DNA of 64,000 bases, taken from Leucocoprinus leucothites (Eukaryota > Basidiomycota > Agaricomycetes > Agaricales > Agaricaceae). The stretch lies in NCBI GenBank assembly GCA_013368445.1, contig JAACJO010000002.1, positions 1,178,001 through 1,242,000 of the forward strand. The letters run 5' to 3'. A program made the position numbers and the translations under genes. The notes beneath the pieces are model-generated. The model saw nothing but the letters and a program-made list of their open reading frames with translations, was not told where the DNA came from and made no database searches. Below are positions 36,263-48,677 of the stretch, one piece after another (within the stretch, counting starts at the first letter, position 1; every line of letters begins with the position of its first letter).

Positions 36263-37562
36263 CTAAACAAGGTAGAAGTGCTGTTGCCATGGGAAATTGA
36301 GCATAGAGTGAATCGAGAAGGTTAGAATACGCACGACGGCGGACGCGAAGGATCCAGATACGTTCCACTGTGAAATATCGCCGACGAAGAAAAGCTCGTT
36401 CTATGAAGCATGTCAAGCTGATAAGAATCTACGTTTTGTGGGGAAGTTTGAAATATTGGAGGCATACCGCGCGGACATCGTACGCAATCACCGTGCTAGG
36501 CTTGCTTCCATCAGGATTGTACCATTGCGCTATACAAAGAGGAAGGAACAGAAGCATTAGAGGGCTCCAAGGCCACGAAGGAACATTTTCCCGAGGGAAG
36601 ACCAAAATACATACGAGTAAGTTCCTTCGTTGATGCATCGAACGACCATATGGCGGATTCATAGTAGCTCCCATTGACCAGATTCGGGTGACCGTTAGGG
36701 GGAGCTAGTGATGCGAGATGAAGTAGAATGACAGGCATCCGATGAGTATCTTCCTAAAGGAAAGCGTAGATAGCAGGCTTCTTACTTTGGGGGACGTTGC
36801 TGAATCCAACCGAGCTGTTGGGGCACGACTTTGAGTGGGATGGTACGCTGATAATGAAAGCGAGATACGAACCTCCTGTCACCCAAAGATAGAGACTTGG
36901 AGACTGTCCCAGAGGTTGCGCCGACATAGTGGGGCGATGGGAAGACGGCATTCTGTGACGAATCTTTGAATCCTTTCATGCCAACCAGGTTTCAGTTACA
37001 AGGCTTACGGTGGCGACGATATTGTAAAGATTTGTTGCCTCTGCCTTGCAAACCTTGACTTCTAGCGGTTCCCCGCTGAAGTTGAGGCCGCTCCTGCATA
37101 TTTACATGAACTTTCCGGCGAAAAGATGAAGGAAAAGGAAGCCATACACTCCACCATTTTCCCAGTTCCTGACGAAGCCAGCCGAGTGTCCATCAAAGTC
37201 ATACTTGACCTCAATCATACCTTTGTGACTGGTGAAAACCTTGAGCCAATTGTTGCCTCAGAGGTGAGGAATTTCTTACCAGGAGGATGGCCCAGGCGAT
37301 GGTGATGGTGAGGGTGAAGTTGGCCAACGCTTGGCAGCTGATCATCATCGAGCTTTCAGTGAGACCACGAGGGCATAGCAAGTATAAGATATCGCATACC
37401 CAACACAGGAGTGGCTCTTCGGGCAAATTGAGCAGGAGGGTTGGGAGGTAACCCACGAGCCATGCGTTCAGCATTTGTCTGGTACACTCGTGTCGGACGA
37501 GCCAACGCAACTCCAATCAAGACATTCGCAAGGACCACCACGATAGAAAATTTGAGGAGCAT
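36263..37562 (-). CDS. Secreted protein of unknown function, many short exons
   Basis: Minus-strand gene starting at 37562 with a signal peptide (MLLKFSIVVVLANVLIGVAL) and the mature start ARPTRVYQTNAERMARGLPP. That N-terminus is one I associate with a basidiomycete secreted family of unknown function. Later exons read AAKRWPTSPSPSPSPGPSS, MIEVKYDFDGHSAGFVRNWE, LEVKVCKAEATNLYNIVAT, SQNAVFPSPHYVGATSGTV, YYESAIWSFDASTKELT, QWYNPDGSKPSTVIAYDVRA and NELFFVGDISQWNVSGSFAS. A final exon gives HFYLV and the TAG at 36263-36265. The recurrent beta-strand pattern suggests a compact extracellular domain. Exon edges between about 37030 and 37400 are uncertain. I know no function, so none is assigned. Confidence 0.65.
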
Positions 37563-38629
37563 ATCTCTTTAGGTATAAGTCCGTGGCGGGAAGTCCGAGA
37601 GTGACAGAGAAGGGAGAAGGGGGATGCGTCCGCGCGTGAACATTTTACATTTTATACACGCTTGGTGATACCTTTTGTTCAATTGATCCAAAGAAGCTCT
37701 CGACGATGATGGATCAATCAAAGAGCTAGGCACGGACTATGACATGCCGTACAATCTGTGGCAGGGGCTGCTCAGCCACGAAGACGGGCCGGCTTGACTT
37801 GGCCGTCAAAGGAGTTGCGACCTGGCACGAGAAAGAATGTGTCAATCAAGCAAGTCATTGGCCAACTTAAACTGGCTACCAACTTTTTTCATGCCATCTC
37901 AACGTGTTAGGGTGCAACTAAAAGGTCTCCACCCCATGGCACGCAGTGGTGATGCTCTTGCTCAACGTGGTTGGTTAGGAAGTGCCCGATGAGCCCAAAT
38001 TATAGATTCATTTTTAGGTTCAACGCTCCGTTTTGGCCGCGATGACGGGTCGTTGGCTGCGGCCAGTCCTAGCCAGCCGTATATGCGGTAAATTCCAAAA
38101 TCCATCGGCACCGGTATTGGCGGCCATGGCGATAACAAGCCGCTACTATGTCTCGCATTTTGTTACGTTGTGCGTCAAGTTCCGAGTTTCCCAGAGCCAA
38201 ACATGGCGGTGCTGGGTTAGGACATGAGAGCTTGGTCCGGCATACGACTAACTTCATCACATGTTTGAAGTAGGGCAAAGGTGAGAACGCATGAGTCACA
38301 TTAAGTGTCATCAACGGAAGTTTTCTGCAAAGGAGGTGTGGAGAGGCGTCGAAAGGAGTTGTCAGGGCAAGATGAGTGGCACGCCCCGTGGAGAGGAAAA
38401 CTGATCCGCCAGCAGCAATGATGTAGTGTGTTGCGTCGATAAGGGTAGAAAAGTATGCAATCAATGTTCAAGCTCAAACTCCGATCCTATCATCAGCTCT
38501 CCACAGTTCTCCACTCTCGGCTCTCTCCTTAGCACTTGTCTCATTGTCTTATAACCCTTACGAGACGAGGACCATGCATTCTAAGAGTTCATCAATCCCC
38601 AATCTTCTTCATTCTTCCCAGACGCCCAA
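37563..38629. promoter_or_regulatory. Divergent promoter region, secreted protein / mannitol-1-P dehydrogenase
   Basis: About 1.07 kb between divergent starts. On the minus strand TATAAAA (37650-37656) lies about 90 bases upstream of the secreted-protein ATG. On the plus strand TTATAA (38551-38556) lies about 75 bases upstream of the dehydrogenase ATG. Nothing coding is supported between them. Confidence 0.45.
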
Positions 38630-39996
38630 ATGTTGAGAGCACAATCACCTTGTTATCGACCAACACCGGTCCCCTCGCCTCGCTTTGACCATCCTACTGC
38701 AGTGCACTTCGGCGCTGGCAGCATAGGCTTAGGATTCATCGGCGTTCTCCTAGCCAAAGCGGGCTATCATGTCATTTTTGCCGATATAAACCCCGAAGTT
38801 ATCGCCCGCCTGAACGGCGACTCCACATACGAAATCAAGTATCTCGGGCCTCGTCGTTCAAGGCCATTTCATGTTCACAACATATCAGGAGTCCTCTCCA
38901 ACAAAGAAGAAGGGATTATGGAACTGGCAGAAGATATCGGAGATAAAGAGATGAAGATAGTCACCACCAGCATTGGATTTGGTGCCCTCAAGCAAATTGC
39001 TCCAATAATCGCCAAAGGCATCATCATTCGCAGACAAGAAGGAGCAGGATCTCTGAATATCATCGCATGCGAGAACGGCAAGGGTGCCAGCGATCTACTC
39101 AGAGATCATGTGTACAAGGACTTGGACGAGTCCATGCAGAAATGGGCCGATCGTCATGTCGGCTTTGCAAACTGCTCTGTGGACAGGATCGTTCCGCAGC
39201 CCGTGTCCGAGCAAGAAAAATTGTTGAGCGTTGGTGTTGACAAGTTCTTTGGTGCGTTATTTTTCGCGCCGCCACAAATGAGTTGGAGCTAATTAAATTA
39301 ATCACGGTATCGCTAGAATGGATTGTTGACCTCAAAGCGCTAAAATCCGTCGACCATTCTGGGGACAAACCTGCCCTGGATCCCCCCATTGAAGGAATGA
39401 TGCTTACCGAGAATCTTCCTGCCTTCCAAGCTCGCAAACTGTACATTTTTAACTGCGGGCATGCCACCACAGCCTACCTCGGCACTATCTTCCACCGACA
39501 AGTCATCAGTGAGGCCATTAAAGATAAAGAAGATATTTTCTCAGTCGTCGAAGGTGCAATGAGGGAGAGCGGCAAAGCCCTCGTAAAAGAGTATCCCGAC
39601 ACCTTTACTGAAGACGGGATGGAGGGGTATATCCAGAAAACTATTGGTCGTTTCAAGAACCAGGATGTCGTCGATGACGTCACCAGGGTTGGACGCCAGC
39701 CACTTCGCAAGTTGGGACCCGACGAGCGCCTCTTGGGCCCTTTAAATCTTGCGAGGCAACATCGGCTTTCAACGAAATATCTCACAATCGCAATCGCTGC
39801 TGCGCTCATGTATAGAAATGACGATGATGACCAGGCGAAGGAGCTGCAGAAAGTTAAGGAAGAGCACGGTATCGAAGGTGCTCTGGAGAAAATACTCGAC
39901 CTCAAGGCTGGAAGTAGCGAGTACAAGGAGATTATGCACGCTTACAATGACCTCAAGGGTCGCGTGAAACTTCCGAACTCGATGCAGAAGAATTGA
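38630..39996 (+). CDS. mpdA: Mannitol-1-phosphate 5-dehydrogenase
   Basis: Two exons, 38630-39251 and 39317-39996, joined in frame (FF/EWIVDLKAL), giving 433 residues. The nucleotide-binding glycine motif VHFGAGSIGLGFIG lies at residues about 25-38. Family strips follow: FADINPEVIARLN, IVTTSIGFGALKQIAPIIAK, NIIACENGKGASDLLRDHV, GFANCSVDRIVP, GDKPALDPPIEGMMLTENLP, LYIFNCGHATTAYLG and DDVTRVGRQPLRKLGPDERL. The enzyme reduces fructose-6-phosphate to mannitol-1-phosphate with NADH in the cytosol, the first committed step of one fungal mannitol route. The protein is longer than the roughly 390 residues I expect. About 23 extra residues lie at the N-terminus (MLRAQSPCYRPTPVPSPRFD) and the rest mostly near the end. 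The N-terminal extension could mean a later start, but no closer in-frame ATG precedes the glycine motif. Confidence 0.93.
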
Positions 39997-40466
39997 GTTC
40001 ATGCCGTCTTGTGCCATATCTATATCAGTCTGCAAGACTGCATCCTAATCTTGTGTATTTGTATCGTGTATTTGTATTGCGTTTTTTTTTTTACCATCCA
40101 CTGTCGCTGTTTTGGAGAGATTTCGTATTTTGACAGTTCGTACTATATTGCTATACAACTATCGACAGAGATTCCCGGGGATAGGCAGAATCGTATGATG
40201 AAAACCGTAGGGTCCCAGGAAATATGAAAGACAATGAGATGGGAAGGATGGGCTATACAGAAGAACGTGGAGAAAGAAGGATAATTATCGAATGTCAATT
40301 AATACAATAGAGAATACAGATACCGATATCCGGGATTGAAGCAATGAAAACTATGAATTATCAAACAGAACATGAATCAATGGTGAGAGTCTCGAATGCA
40401 TTTGAATCCATGATAAGTGTGGGATGTAACCAAAAAAAAAAGATGATACGTGAAACCAGTAAGAGC
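39997..40466. other. Convergent 3' region
   Basis: 470 AT-rich bases between the ends of the mannitol-1-phosphate dehydrogenase gene and the large kinase gene. It contains A- and T-runs but no supported frame. Confidence 0.5.
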
Positions 40467-43400
40467 TCATTGTACAATGCAGTTCCCCTGCTGCTTAGGA
40501 TCCTTGGAGTCACGTTTTGTCCTCGTTCGTCGATGCGAAGGATCCCATGAGAATGAACCGGGAAGAATAGAGGAACTCGTGCTGAGTTCTGCAAAGTCGT
40601 TTGTGTTCACTTCTTGATCAGACGCTACCGCACTTGGGGGTACGGCGGGAACCTTGACAGATACTGACTTCTTCTTCCCTCTTCCCTGCTCCTTGGAAAT
40701 AGCACCTCCGTTCCGTTCCTGCGAGGATGAATTCCCAACATTGACCACGTTCGACAGCTGTGAAAGGCGACCAGCCTCGGGAGGACCATTACTGTTCAGA
40801 CTCTCGGCAGCTGTGGCAGCACTACGAAGACTGCTTAGGCCAGTGCTGGTACTCGTATATGATCGCGGTCTTTCCTTTGATCGTTTGCGCAACACTCCGG
40901 TCGGACGCCTGCGCGGGATAGGGGTCCTTTCATCAAAGTGAAGGTCACTGGGTTTATCAGCGGCAGTTGAATCCTTGGCTGACCTCGAATTGGAAAGGTC
41001 AGGGTCGGAAGCGGGGGTGTTGGGAGCAAGATTAACATCACTGCTGGTCAAGCTTGATCGAGAATGTTTGAAGCCTAAGGCCGCCATAAATTTGAAAGCG
41101 GTAGGGGGTGAGCTAGCATGAGAAGGCGCTGGATGGTGAGTGGATTGAGGTGGAGGTGGAGGGGTATCAACGCTCGTGCGCGGGGTATGATGCGCGATAT
41201 AAGGCACATCTGACATGGCAGCTGGGGCACGAGGAATCTCTGGATGTTCGTACAGAGGATTTGCGTATAGGCTATGAGGATTTCCTTGTTCCGCGTAATG
41301 GGCATACAGAAGTAGCTGTGATCGAAAGTCGCAAGTGGGTGGCGCATTAGGCGCACATTTGGAATGAGAAATTAAGCTGCATTTAGAACAGAGAACGGCG
41401 GCCTTCTTCACGTTCTCTAGGCAAACCCGACAAGGCACGGCTACGAAGCAAACATCGGAATTAAAATCTTACTATGTGCTTCATATTACTTACGTTTACT
41501 AAAGGTCGTCTTGACAAAGCTATGTTCCCCTGGCGAGTGTTCAGGGTCCAACGGGACAGGACGAATGGAGGTATTCGAGGTCCGTCTCCCAACAGGTGAA
41601 GAAGGAGAAATGGGCGGAGGGCTTCCGGCAGCATCCCTCAGGAAGGGAAACTCAGAAGCAGTTGGCGAATCGGGAAGCTTCGATAAATACCGCACCATCT
41701 CCGACGACTTTTGAATTTCAGTGCTGACTCGGCGAAGGAACGGTATACTATCTTGTGGCCGTAGATCCTACACCCAAAGCCCATTCGGTTAGCGCCTTGG
41801 AAGTATATGTAACAAATCGCAGTCAAGGCAAACGCACCTGCAAAGCGCCCCAGTGGTTCTTCAACCATGGATGCTCACACAACATCTCTGCGTTCGGTCG
41901 CTCAGAAGGATCTTTCTGGAAGCACTGCTCCAAAAAGTCTTGCAGCATCTCAGAGCATCCTTCAGGAATCGGTGGTATGTCGTCCTCCACAATGCGAAAC
42001 ATCACTAGTTATAGAGAGGAGTAAAATTAGCAAAACCGCAGCCAGGGAGGTTGCTGTGACACTTACCCGTCATACTGTTGCTTATGTCTGAATACGGAGG
42101 CTTCCCAGTCAGTAACTCAACAACCGTACAGCCAAGCGACCAAACATCAGATTTCGTCGAAGCACCCTTGAGCTCTATCACTTCAGGCGCCATCCAATTG
42201 GGCGTTCCGGCAACATCGTTCTGGGACTGTCGTTCCATAGCTCGCAAGTTGAGGGACACTCCAAAGTCGGAAAGCTTAACGTTTCCGTTCTTCGTTGTAA
42301 GGATATTGGCAGCCTTCAAGTCACAGTGTACAACGTCACTCCGATGAAGGTAATGTAACCCTTCTAGGATCTTGACGACATAACTGGCCACCAATTTCTC
42401 GTTTAACTTGCCAAATGCCCTAAGGGTATGAGCGAGAGACCCATTCTCGGCGTACCTAGAATCAGAAAGAAAGAGGAAGGTAGATGATTAGCGATCGCGG
42501 CCAAACCGGGAATTAAGGCGGGACCCGGATGGAAATTAAACACTCACTCAAGGACAATGCTTAACGTATCTTCATCACGTGCCATGCCTTCATACTTGAC
42601 GATCCCTGGATGGGACAGACTCTTAACCAAGTCCACCTCCCTCATCAACGTCGAAATTTCATCCTCCTTCAACCCCTCTAATCGTATCCTCTTCACAGCT
42701 ACCATCTGACCCGTATTGAGGTTCAAGGCCCTATACACACTGCCAAACTGGCCTTTGCCGATACAGTTCCCCAATTGCTGCGAATCCAGGAAGAGAATAG
42801 CAAGAACAGCGAAGCAGCGCCAAGAATAAGTCAGCCACCATCCCAGAAGTTTAAAGATAAATCACAGAACACGAGATCAAAGGAATGCAAAAAAAGCGCC
42901 TCGCTCGCGCACGAGAGCAAGGATAGATGGAAAAGATGAAAGGAGGGAGAGGGGGTTTAAGATGGGCCAAGAATGGTTGATCTACGAATTATCAAAATGG
43001 AGGTAATGAAAGACTCACAAAGTGGGTAGGAGGCTTCCCCTCCTCTTTAACTACGAGCGCCTTCCTTACCGCGCTCCCATCCATCGAATCCCTATCCCTG
43101 TCTCTCGCCATCAAATCACTCGCACTTGCCATTGCAGAATCCGCCCTCCCGAGATTCACCATACTCTCAAACCTCATCCTCGACGGCCTCGTTCCAAGTT
43201 CATCATATGAAGTCGGTCTTGCCTTTACTCGGGAAGAACTGGCATTTATAAGTTCGCTTTGGAATCTCCCCCTCACCGGACGAGGCTGTTTCTCGTTGGA
43301 AGCATTCGAAGTGTTCGTCGCCGTTGATGTGTTCGCACCACCGCCGCTACTTGCCATGCTAATGGGAGAAACTTCCATCCGAGGCGAAGGCGTACCCGAT

Positions 43401-46400
43401 TGCTCTCCAGAAACAGCTCGAGGGAATGGTACAGGCACAGGCGTTTCCCTCCTCCGTCCTTCTCCCCTGACAGCACCGCTACTCCCACTTCCACCACTTC
43501 CACCACTCCCCCTCCTCTCTTCCCTCGCATTCAAATCCCTAATCGTCTCACCGCTCGCCATCATCCCACCACTCGCATCCGAATCCGGAGTCCCAGCTGC
43601 ATCACGCTCACGATCATTCGAACCCCTCGCATGCACAGACAAACTACTCCCCGCCCGATGACCAGGATAACCAGACGACGGCGAACCCAAAGCAGGCAAA
43701 GGACTCTTATTACTAGTCCTCCGAATCATCATCCTTCCATTTCCAGAAGACGACCCTCCCAAAGCCGAATCAGGACTAGCGTCTCTTCTGCTCAATTTCG
43801 GTAACAGGCCCGAAGTCGTTGTTCCAGGAGATGATGATAATCCAGAAGCCGTATGATGATGATGATGGTCCACGCTAGTAGCACTGTAATGCCGAGTCGA
43901 GAACTGTGAAGGTCTTCGTGGAGCTAGGGACGAAGATTCTTCTCCCGCTCGTCTACCCACGATAGCAAGTTTACGAGGTGGAGAGATTGACCTGGACATA
44001 GGGGAATTGGTGTTATTAATATCATGGTGTGTACGGAATGCGGGGGAGGATGTCCGAATTGACGGTAATGGTATGGGCGACGGGGATGATGATGAAGGCG
44101 AAGGCTGTTGCCGTTCTTCTGGGTCAACGGTCGACGAGGGGGTTGGTGATGGATTACGCAATTGCATGTGAAAGACGTCTACAAAGTCATCTGGCCATTT
44201 CGCTTTATGAAGGTGTACGGCGCGAATTTTGGTATCTGTAGTGGGCTTCGGCAAGGAAGCTTCGGCTCTAGCTTTACCCTTCTCATCTCCCTCCCTCTCC
44301 CTCTCTAGTGCTCTTTCCCTATCCCTCCCTTTCCTCCGCCCACCACCAGAAGACGAACTCTCGTCCATCTCCTCCTCCGCAACCCTCGTCAAATCAATGG
44401 CATGCCCACTATGCGGTGCATGATTCGCACTTGGCCTCCTCTCCCTATCCCTCGTCAATACCTTCGGCGGTGGTGCAGGAGGAGACGCTTGATTCTTCAT
44501 CATCGCTGTCATTCCCGATCCATCACTACCATTACCGCCGCCAAATACATCCTTCAACTTCACTCGCTCTTCTTCATCACCCTCCACCGCAGGCGAAGCC
44601 ATCATCGAATCACTCGTCAAATCCGTCGTCACAGTCCGAATTGTGCCAAATTTGCTTGCTGGATTCCCTCCCCCTCCTCCCCCACTTCCACCAGCACCAG
44701 AAGGCGAATGACCGTACTGAGTATTATCAAGAATACTCGACACTCGAGTAATCGCAGTGGTATCCGTCGCGGCCGCACTCGAAGCAACAGATTCTCTCTG
44801 ATTCTGATGTTGAGCATAGTTATGACGGAAAGGATAATGGTGATACTCGTTCGAGGGGCTAACACCAATAGGAGATGACGGCTCTAAGAAGGATGCGTTG
44901 CCTATCGATGCCCTTGTCGATTCCGCCGCCATAGAATTGACTCTCGAAAGCCCGAGGCCTGAAATATGACGAGGCTGTGGTGAAGAAGTAGCGGCGGAGC
45001 TCGAGGCAGCGGTGGATGTGGAAGTTGGGGTACGGTTATATGTAGTAGAGATGCGGGAAGGAGAAGAGGGGATGCCATCCTTAGGTGATGAGGGAGGGGG
45101 CGAAGTAGCACCCCGAGCCCATGCCGATATCCCACCATCATCCACGTTTTGCACCCTATTATTTCGCTTAACCGGTTGTGCATGTGCACGTAAGGGTGAC
45201 TTGGCTGGCGGGGGTGGTGGTCTGAGCAGTTGGGGTACTAGTCCAGCTCTCTCTCTTCGAACCTCCACAATCGTCCCACCTTTCCCCTCGACGTCGTCGT
45301 CCTGTTCTTCGGTGACTTCATCCTCAACCGTACTACTAGTCACATCCTCATCATTCACTTCGACTCTACTTCGACTCACGCCTCCTCTCACGCGAACAGC
45401 AGAACCGTTTCCAGCACTACCACCTAGCTTCTTCGACGACATTCTTGGTGTCGAAACAGCAATACCATGTCCCTCCTCGGAACTATCCGATTTGAGAGGC
45501 GGCAAGCCCGCCGGTGGACTATACCGTTTTCTCACTGGTGATGTCGTCAATTGGTTGGGACTATTACTAGGAGGGGACATCGACAGGGGTGGAGTTGCAA
45601 GGTTAGGCACAGAAGCTGATGCTCGACCAAATGACCCTTTCATATACGGCCCCGCTGTTGCTGCTGTTTTTCCCACAGGGACTGGAGTCATTGTTGATTT
45701 TATTGCAGTAGGTGACTTTGTTCGACTATTAGCGTTGAACTTTGATCCCGACGTCGGTGAATTGCCAGATGGAGATGCCGCTGCTGTAGTAGATGTAGAT
45801 GATGGTGGAGATAGAGCGCTTGAATCCGTGTGGTGGCTCTGAGGCGGTTTGATCCACTTGATACGCGAAGGAGCGGGCGTCTCAACAAACTGGATCAAAG
45901 TGATAATTGTATGCGCTACGCGAGCAAGTGAATCACTCGTCGGTTCAGTCAAATCCTCCAGCTGGAACAAGTCTTCGTTTTGTAGTCCGTATGAAGCGCA
46001 GGCTGCGAGGAACCTAGTGACGTTTTTATTGCCTTCTTCGCGAGGGTCGGGACGAACGGCGTTCCCTGAGCGAAGCTTGTTCATGAGCCTGATGTTGGAA
46101 CCATGCAGGGATGCATGGGCAGGATGAATATAAAAAAATAAAAGGGACGGGGAGAAGGGGAAGAATTGGAGATCAGTCAGCATTCAGGGAGACGGTATAT
46201 ATGAAGAGAGGGGTATTCTCACTGGCATAAGACGAACCCATCCCGCAATGCTTCGCAGAATGCACGTCTCTCCCTTTCTTCTCCCGAAGGACTGACTATA
46301 GTACTTGAAGTCATTCCGATACCACCAGAGCCCGAGTTTGCCAGATTTAGGTTACTCCCAGAACCAACAGTGCTACTCATGCCCCAAATCCGTTCGAGCC

Positions 46401-47667
46401 TCGCCAATCCCTGCATTCGCCTCTCAACTTCTGCCCACGGTTCAGATTTATTGCTCAAATGCGGTGGCGGGCGAATCATCTCTTTACAGAGCATCGATGC
46501 TGCCTTCCGTAACTGTTCGCGATTCTCAGGGCTGTATGGTGCGGATGGTAAGGGTGACGATGGCGAAATGAGAGAGGCAGAAGAGATGTTGTAGTGGCGA
46601 TTTTGAGCATAGGATTTCTGGTTTGGGGAGGTAGCTCGGCGGATGGGAGTCGGAGAATCGTTGCGATAATCCACAGGCGAGGTACGTCGCGGTATTTCCC
46701 CGGAAACACGTCGAGGGGCGTCGACTGAGGGACGGCGTACAGAATCAATGGAACGTCTGGCTGCATCGAGGGAAGACCTTCGTGGAGGTGTGATTGTGGG
46801 CGAGGAACCAGGCGGAGGTAAATGGGCGACGGAACTTGAGACTAAACCTCTGTGGGATGTTGGCGTAATAACACGAGGCTGGGTGGGAGAACGTGCTCTA
46901 AGGGGACTGGTGGGACGGGCGGCAGTGGGACGTATGGTGGGTGCGTGGGTGACCCTGCCTCGGCGAGGAGAGGGTGTCGGAGTATCTGGCGGGCTATCCA
47001 TATCCAGGGAAGGGCGGGTATCACGAGAGGTATGAACAAGGTCTGGAGGGTTGGATTTTGTCGCACGATGTCGGTCTCTGCGAGAAGCTAGTAGAGGAGC
47101 GGGAGGGCTTATTTCAGAGCCTGGTTGTTGGAGACTTGCTCGCCGATTACGCGTGGGGGACGCTAGTGCATCTGCTCCCGAAGAAGAAGAGGCAGGCACT
47201 GAGGGTCGTGACTTTGGTGATGGAAGTGCCTGTGACGATAGATGGAGGGCTGGCGACGAAATAGACGCTCCCCGCAGCGAGCCCACTATCTGTGTTCTCA
47301 CTGTAGGTGGGGGAGGCGATGTCAGTGACTCTCGTCGAGTCCGGCGAAAGGTGACCTTGGAACCAAGCTTCCCAAACATGTTCGTCTTTTCCTTGGGCTC
47401 GTCGACGGCCGCCTTTTCCTTACCTTTACCCTTGACTGTCTTTGCGGTGAGAGTTGCAAAGTCATCTGCCTCGGGGGCAGGGATTTTCTTGGAGCGCGTC
47501 GCAGTCCGAATGCTCTGGCCCAGGGACGCCAGGCGATTAAAGGCACTGCTGCTAGATGCGTCTTGAACAAGGGGGGGAGATCGAGAAGAGGACGCAATGG
47601 GCGGGACAACATTTGTGTTGATGCGTCTGTGGGAGGTCATGTTGTCGACGGCTGCTGCTGCTGCCAT
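40467..47667 (-). CDS. Giant CH-domain / Cdc7-SepH-type kinase / C1-like protein
   Basis: Minus-strand gene of about 7.2 kb and 2,200 residues. Exon 1 is 46223-47667; exon 2 is 43019-46088 and begins in a calponin-homology domain. The CH domain is split by the first intron: [16 protein letters not shown], then [39 protein letters not shown] and [12 protein letters not shown]. About 900 Ser/Pro-rich residues follow. Exon 3 starts at 42777 with the kinase: [65 protein letters not shown]. Next comes a C1-like finger: [26 protein letters not shown]. Exon 2 ends HF in phase 0 at a GTGAGT donor. The kinase frame has no ATG between an upstream TGA and its glycine loop, so it needs upstream exons. 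The kinase resembles septation-initiation kinases (Cdc7/SepH). 'HCD' replaces 'HRD'. Septum or cytokinesis control is inferred. Confidence 0.78.
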
Positions 47668-48677
47668 AGGCGAAGCCAGCAGACGTCAGAGGGCGCAGCG
47701 TCGGGGTGGACGGAGACAAAGAAAGAAAGGGCTGGGATCAGAGAATGAGTAATTGGTCCGCGTGTTGATAGAAGCAGAAGCAATAGACTTTGACAACTGT
47801 ATCATGGAATCACTTCTGGGAAAACAGAGGCGTACTTTACCCGAGCGGCCCTGTGGAGTGCACGGCGCACAAGCGAGACATTAGTCTGCTAGTACAGCTG
47901 TCGGGCCAGACGTTTACCAGTACAAGCCAATTACATGTCCCTGTCGGCAGATTCCCCAATTCGCTGCCCCTATCCCACACATATCCACATCCTACCACAT
48001 GGGGATCCGACCCCACAAATCCGTCAGTCTCTCTCTTTCAGGTACTTATTCCGCCCGACCTTAGACTCTGCATTTTCAATTTCTGCATCCCCCACACCCC
48101 CGCACAGCCTACTCCAATGAACAAACCCCGCGTCTATGACTCATGCCCGATTTGTCGTGTAGCCATCTCAGTACATAATAATAATGTGCGGTGACAGTGA
48201 CTCCCAGATGCACAAATCGGGCGATATGATCATAAGCAACGTCAGAGGTTCCGTCAGGAAGCTCGCACCTCGAAATAACCCAAAGAGAAGCCTATGTCTG
48301 ATTCCGATATCGCTCAGACATACACAGTCTGCTCTATCAGACGACCACTCGTGCATATGGCCGTGCAAATCGCTGCGAACCATTCCCCGACTTCTTAACG
48401 TCCAACGTCAATCCAACCGGCCATCGCCCCCTCGTCCCATGGACCCGTGGACCCAAGTCCATCAAGTCCACAGTTCCACACCTTGCGCTCTCTTCCCACG
48501 CACCAAGCTTCGCGAACATCACGTGATGGGAAAGTAGGCCCAACGATTGACACGACGTTAGTCAGCACAACACAAGCAAAGTAGCACTCAGTACGTTCCA
48601 GGATTTTCTCTCGCCAAAGCGACCACGATAACGACTTTCCCTCTGAACCGGCTAATCTCAGGAGACATTTTCTAGGG
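47668..48677. promoter_or_regulatory. Divergent promoter region, kinase / BYE1-like
   Basis: About 1 kb between the divergent ATGs of the CH-kinase gene and the Bye1-like gene. No frame has recognisable content. Pyrimidine-rich runs occur at about 48025-48045. No TATA box is evident. Confidence 0.4.

Noticed and set aside
42544..42777. Kinase as a separate gene starting at LGNCIGKGQ
   Set aside because: The frame's apparent start is a TTG. Upstream it runs to an in-frame TGA without an ATG, and a good acceptor (GCAG) lies directly before the conserved QLGNC strip.
43850..43868. GAT repeat as a microsatellite of separate interest
   Set aside because: It encodes a short His run in the disordered linker of the kinase gene; such coding triplet repeats are common.
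44308..45842. Long plus-strand frames opposite the CH-kinase exon
   Set aside because: They mirror Ser/Pro-rich coding sequence on the minus strand and lack any domain.
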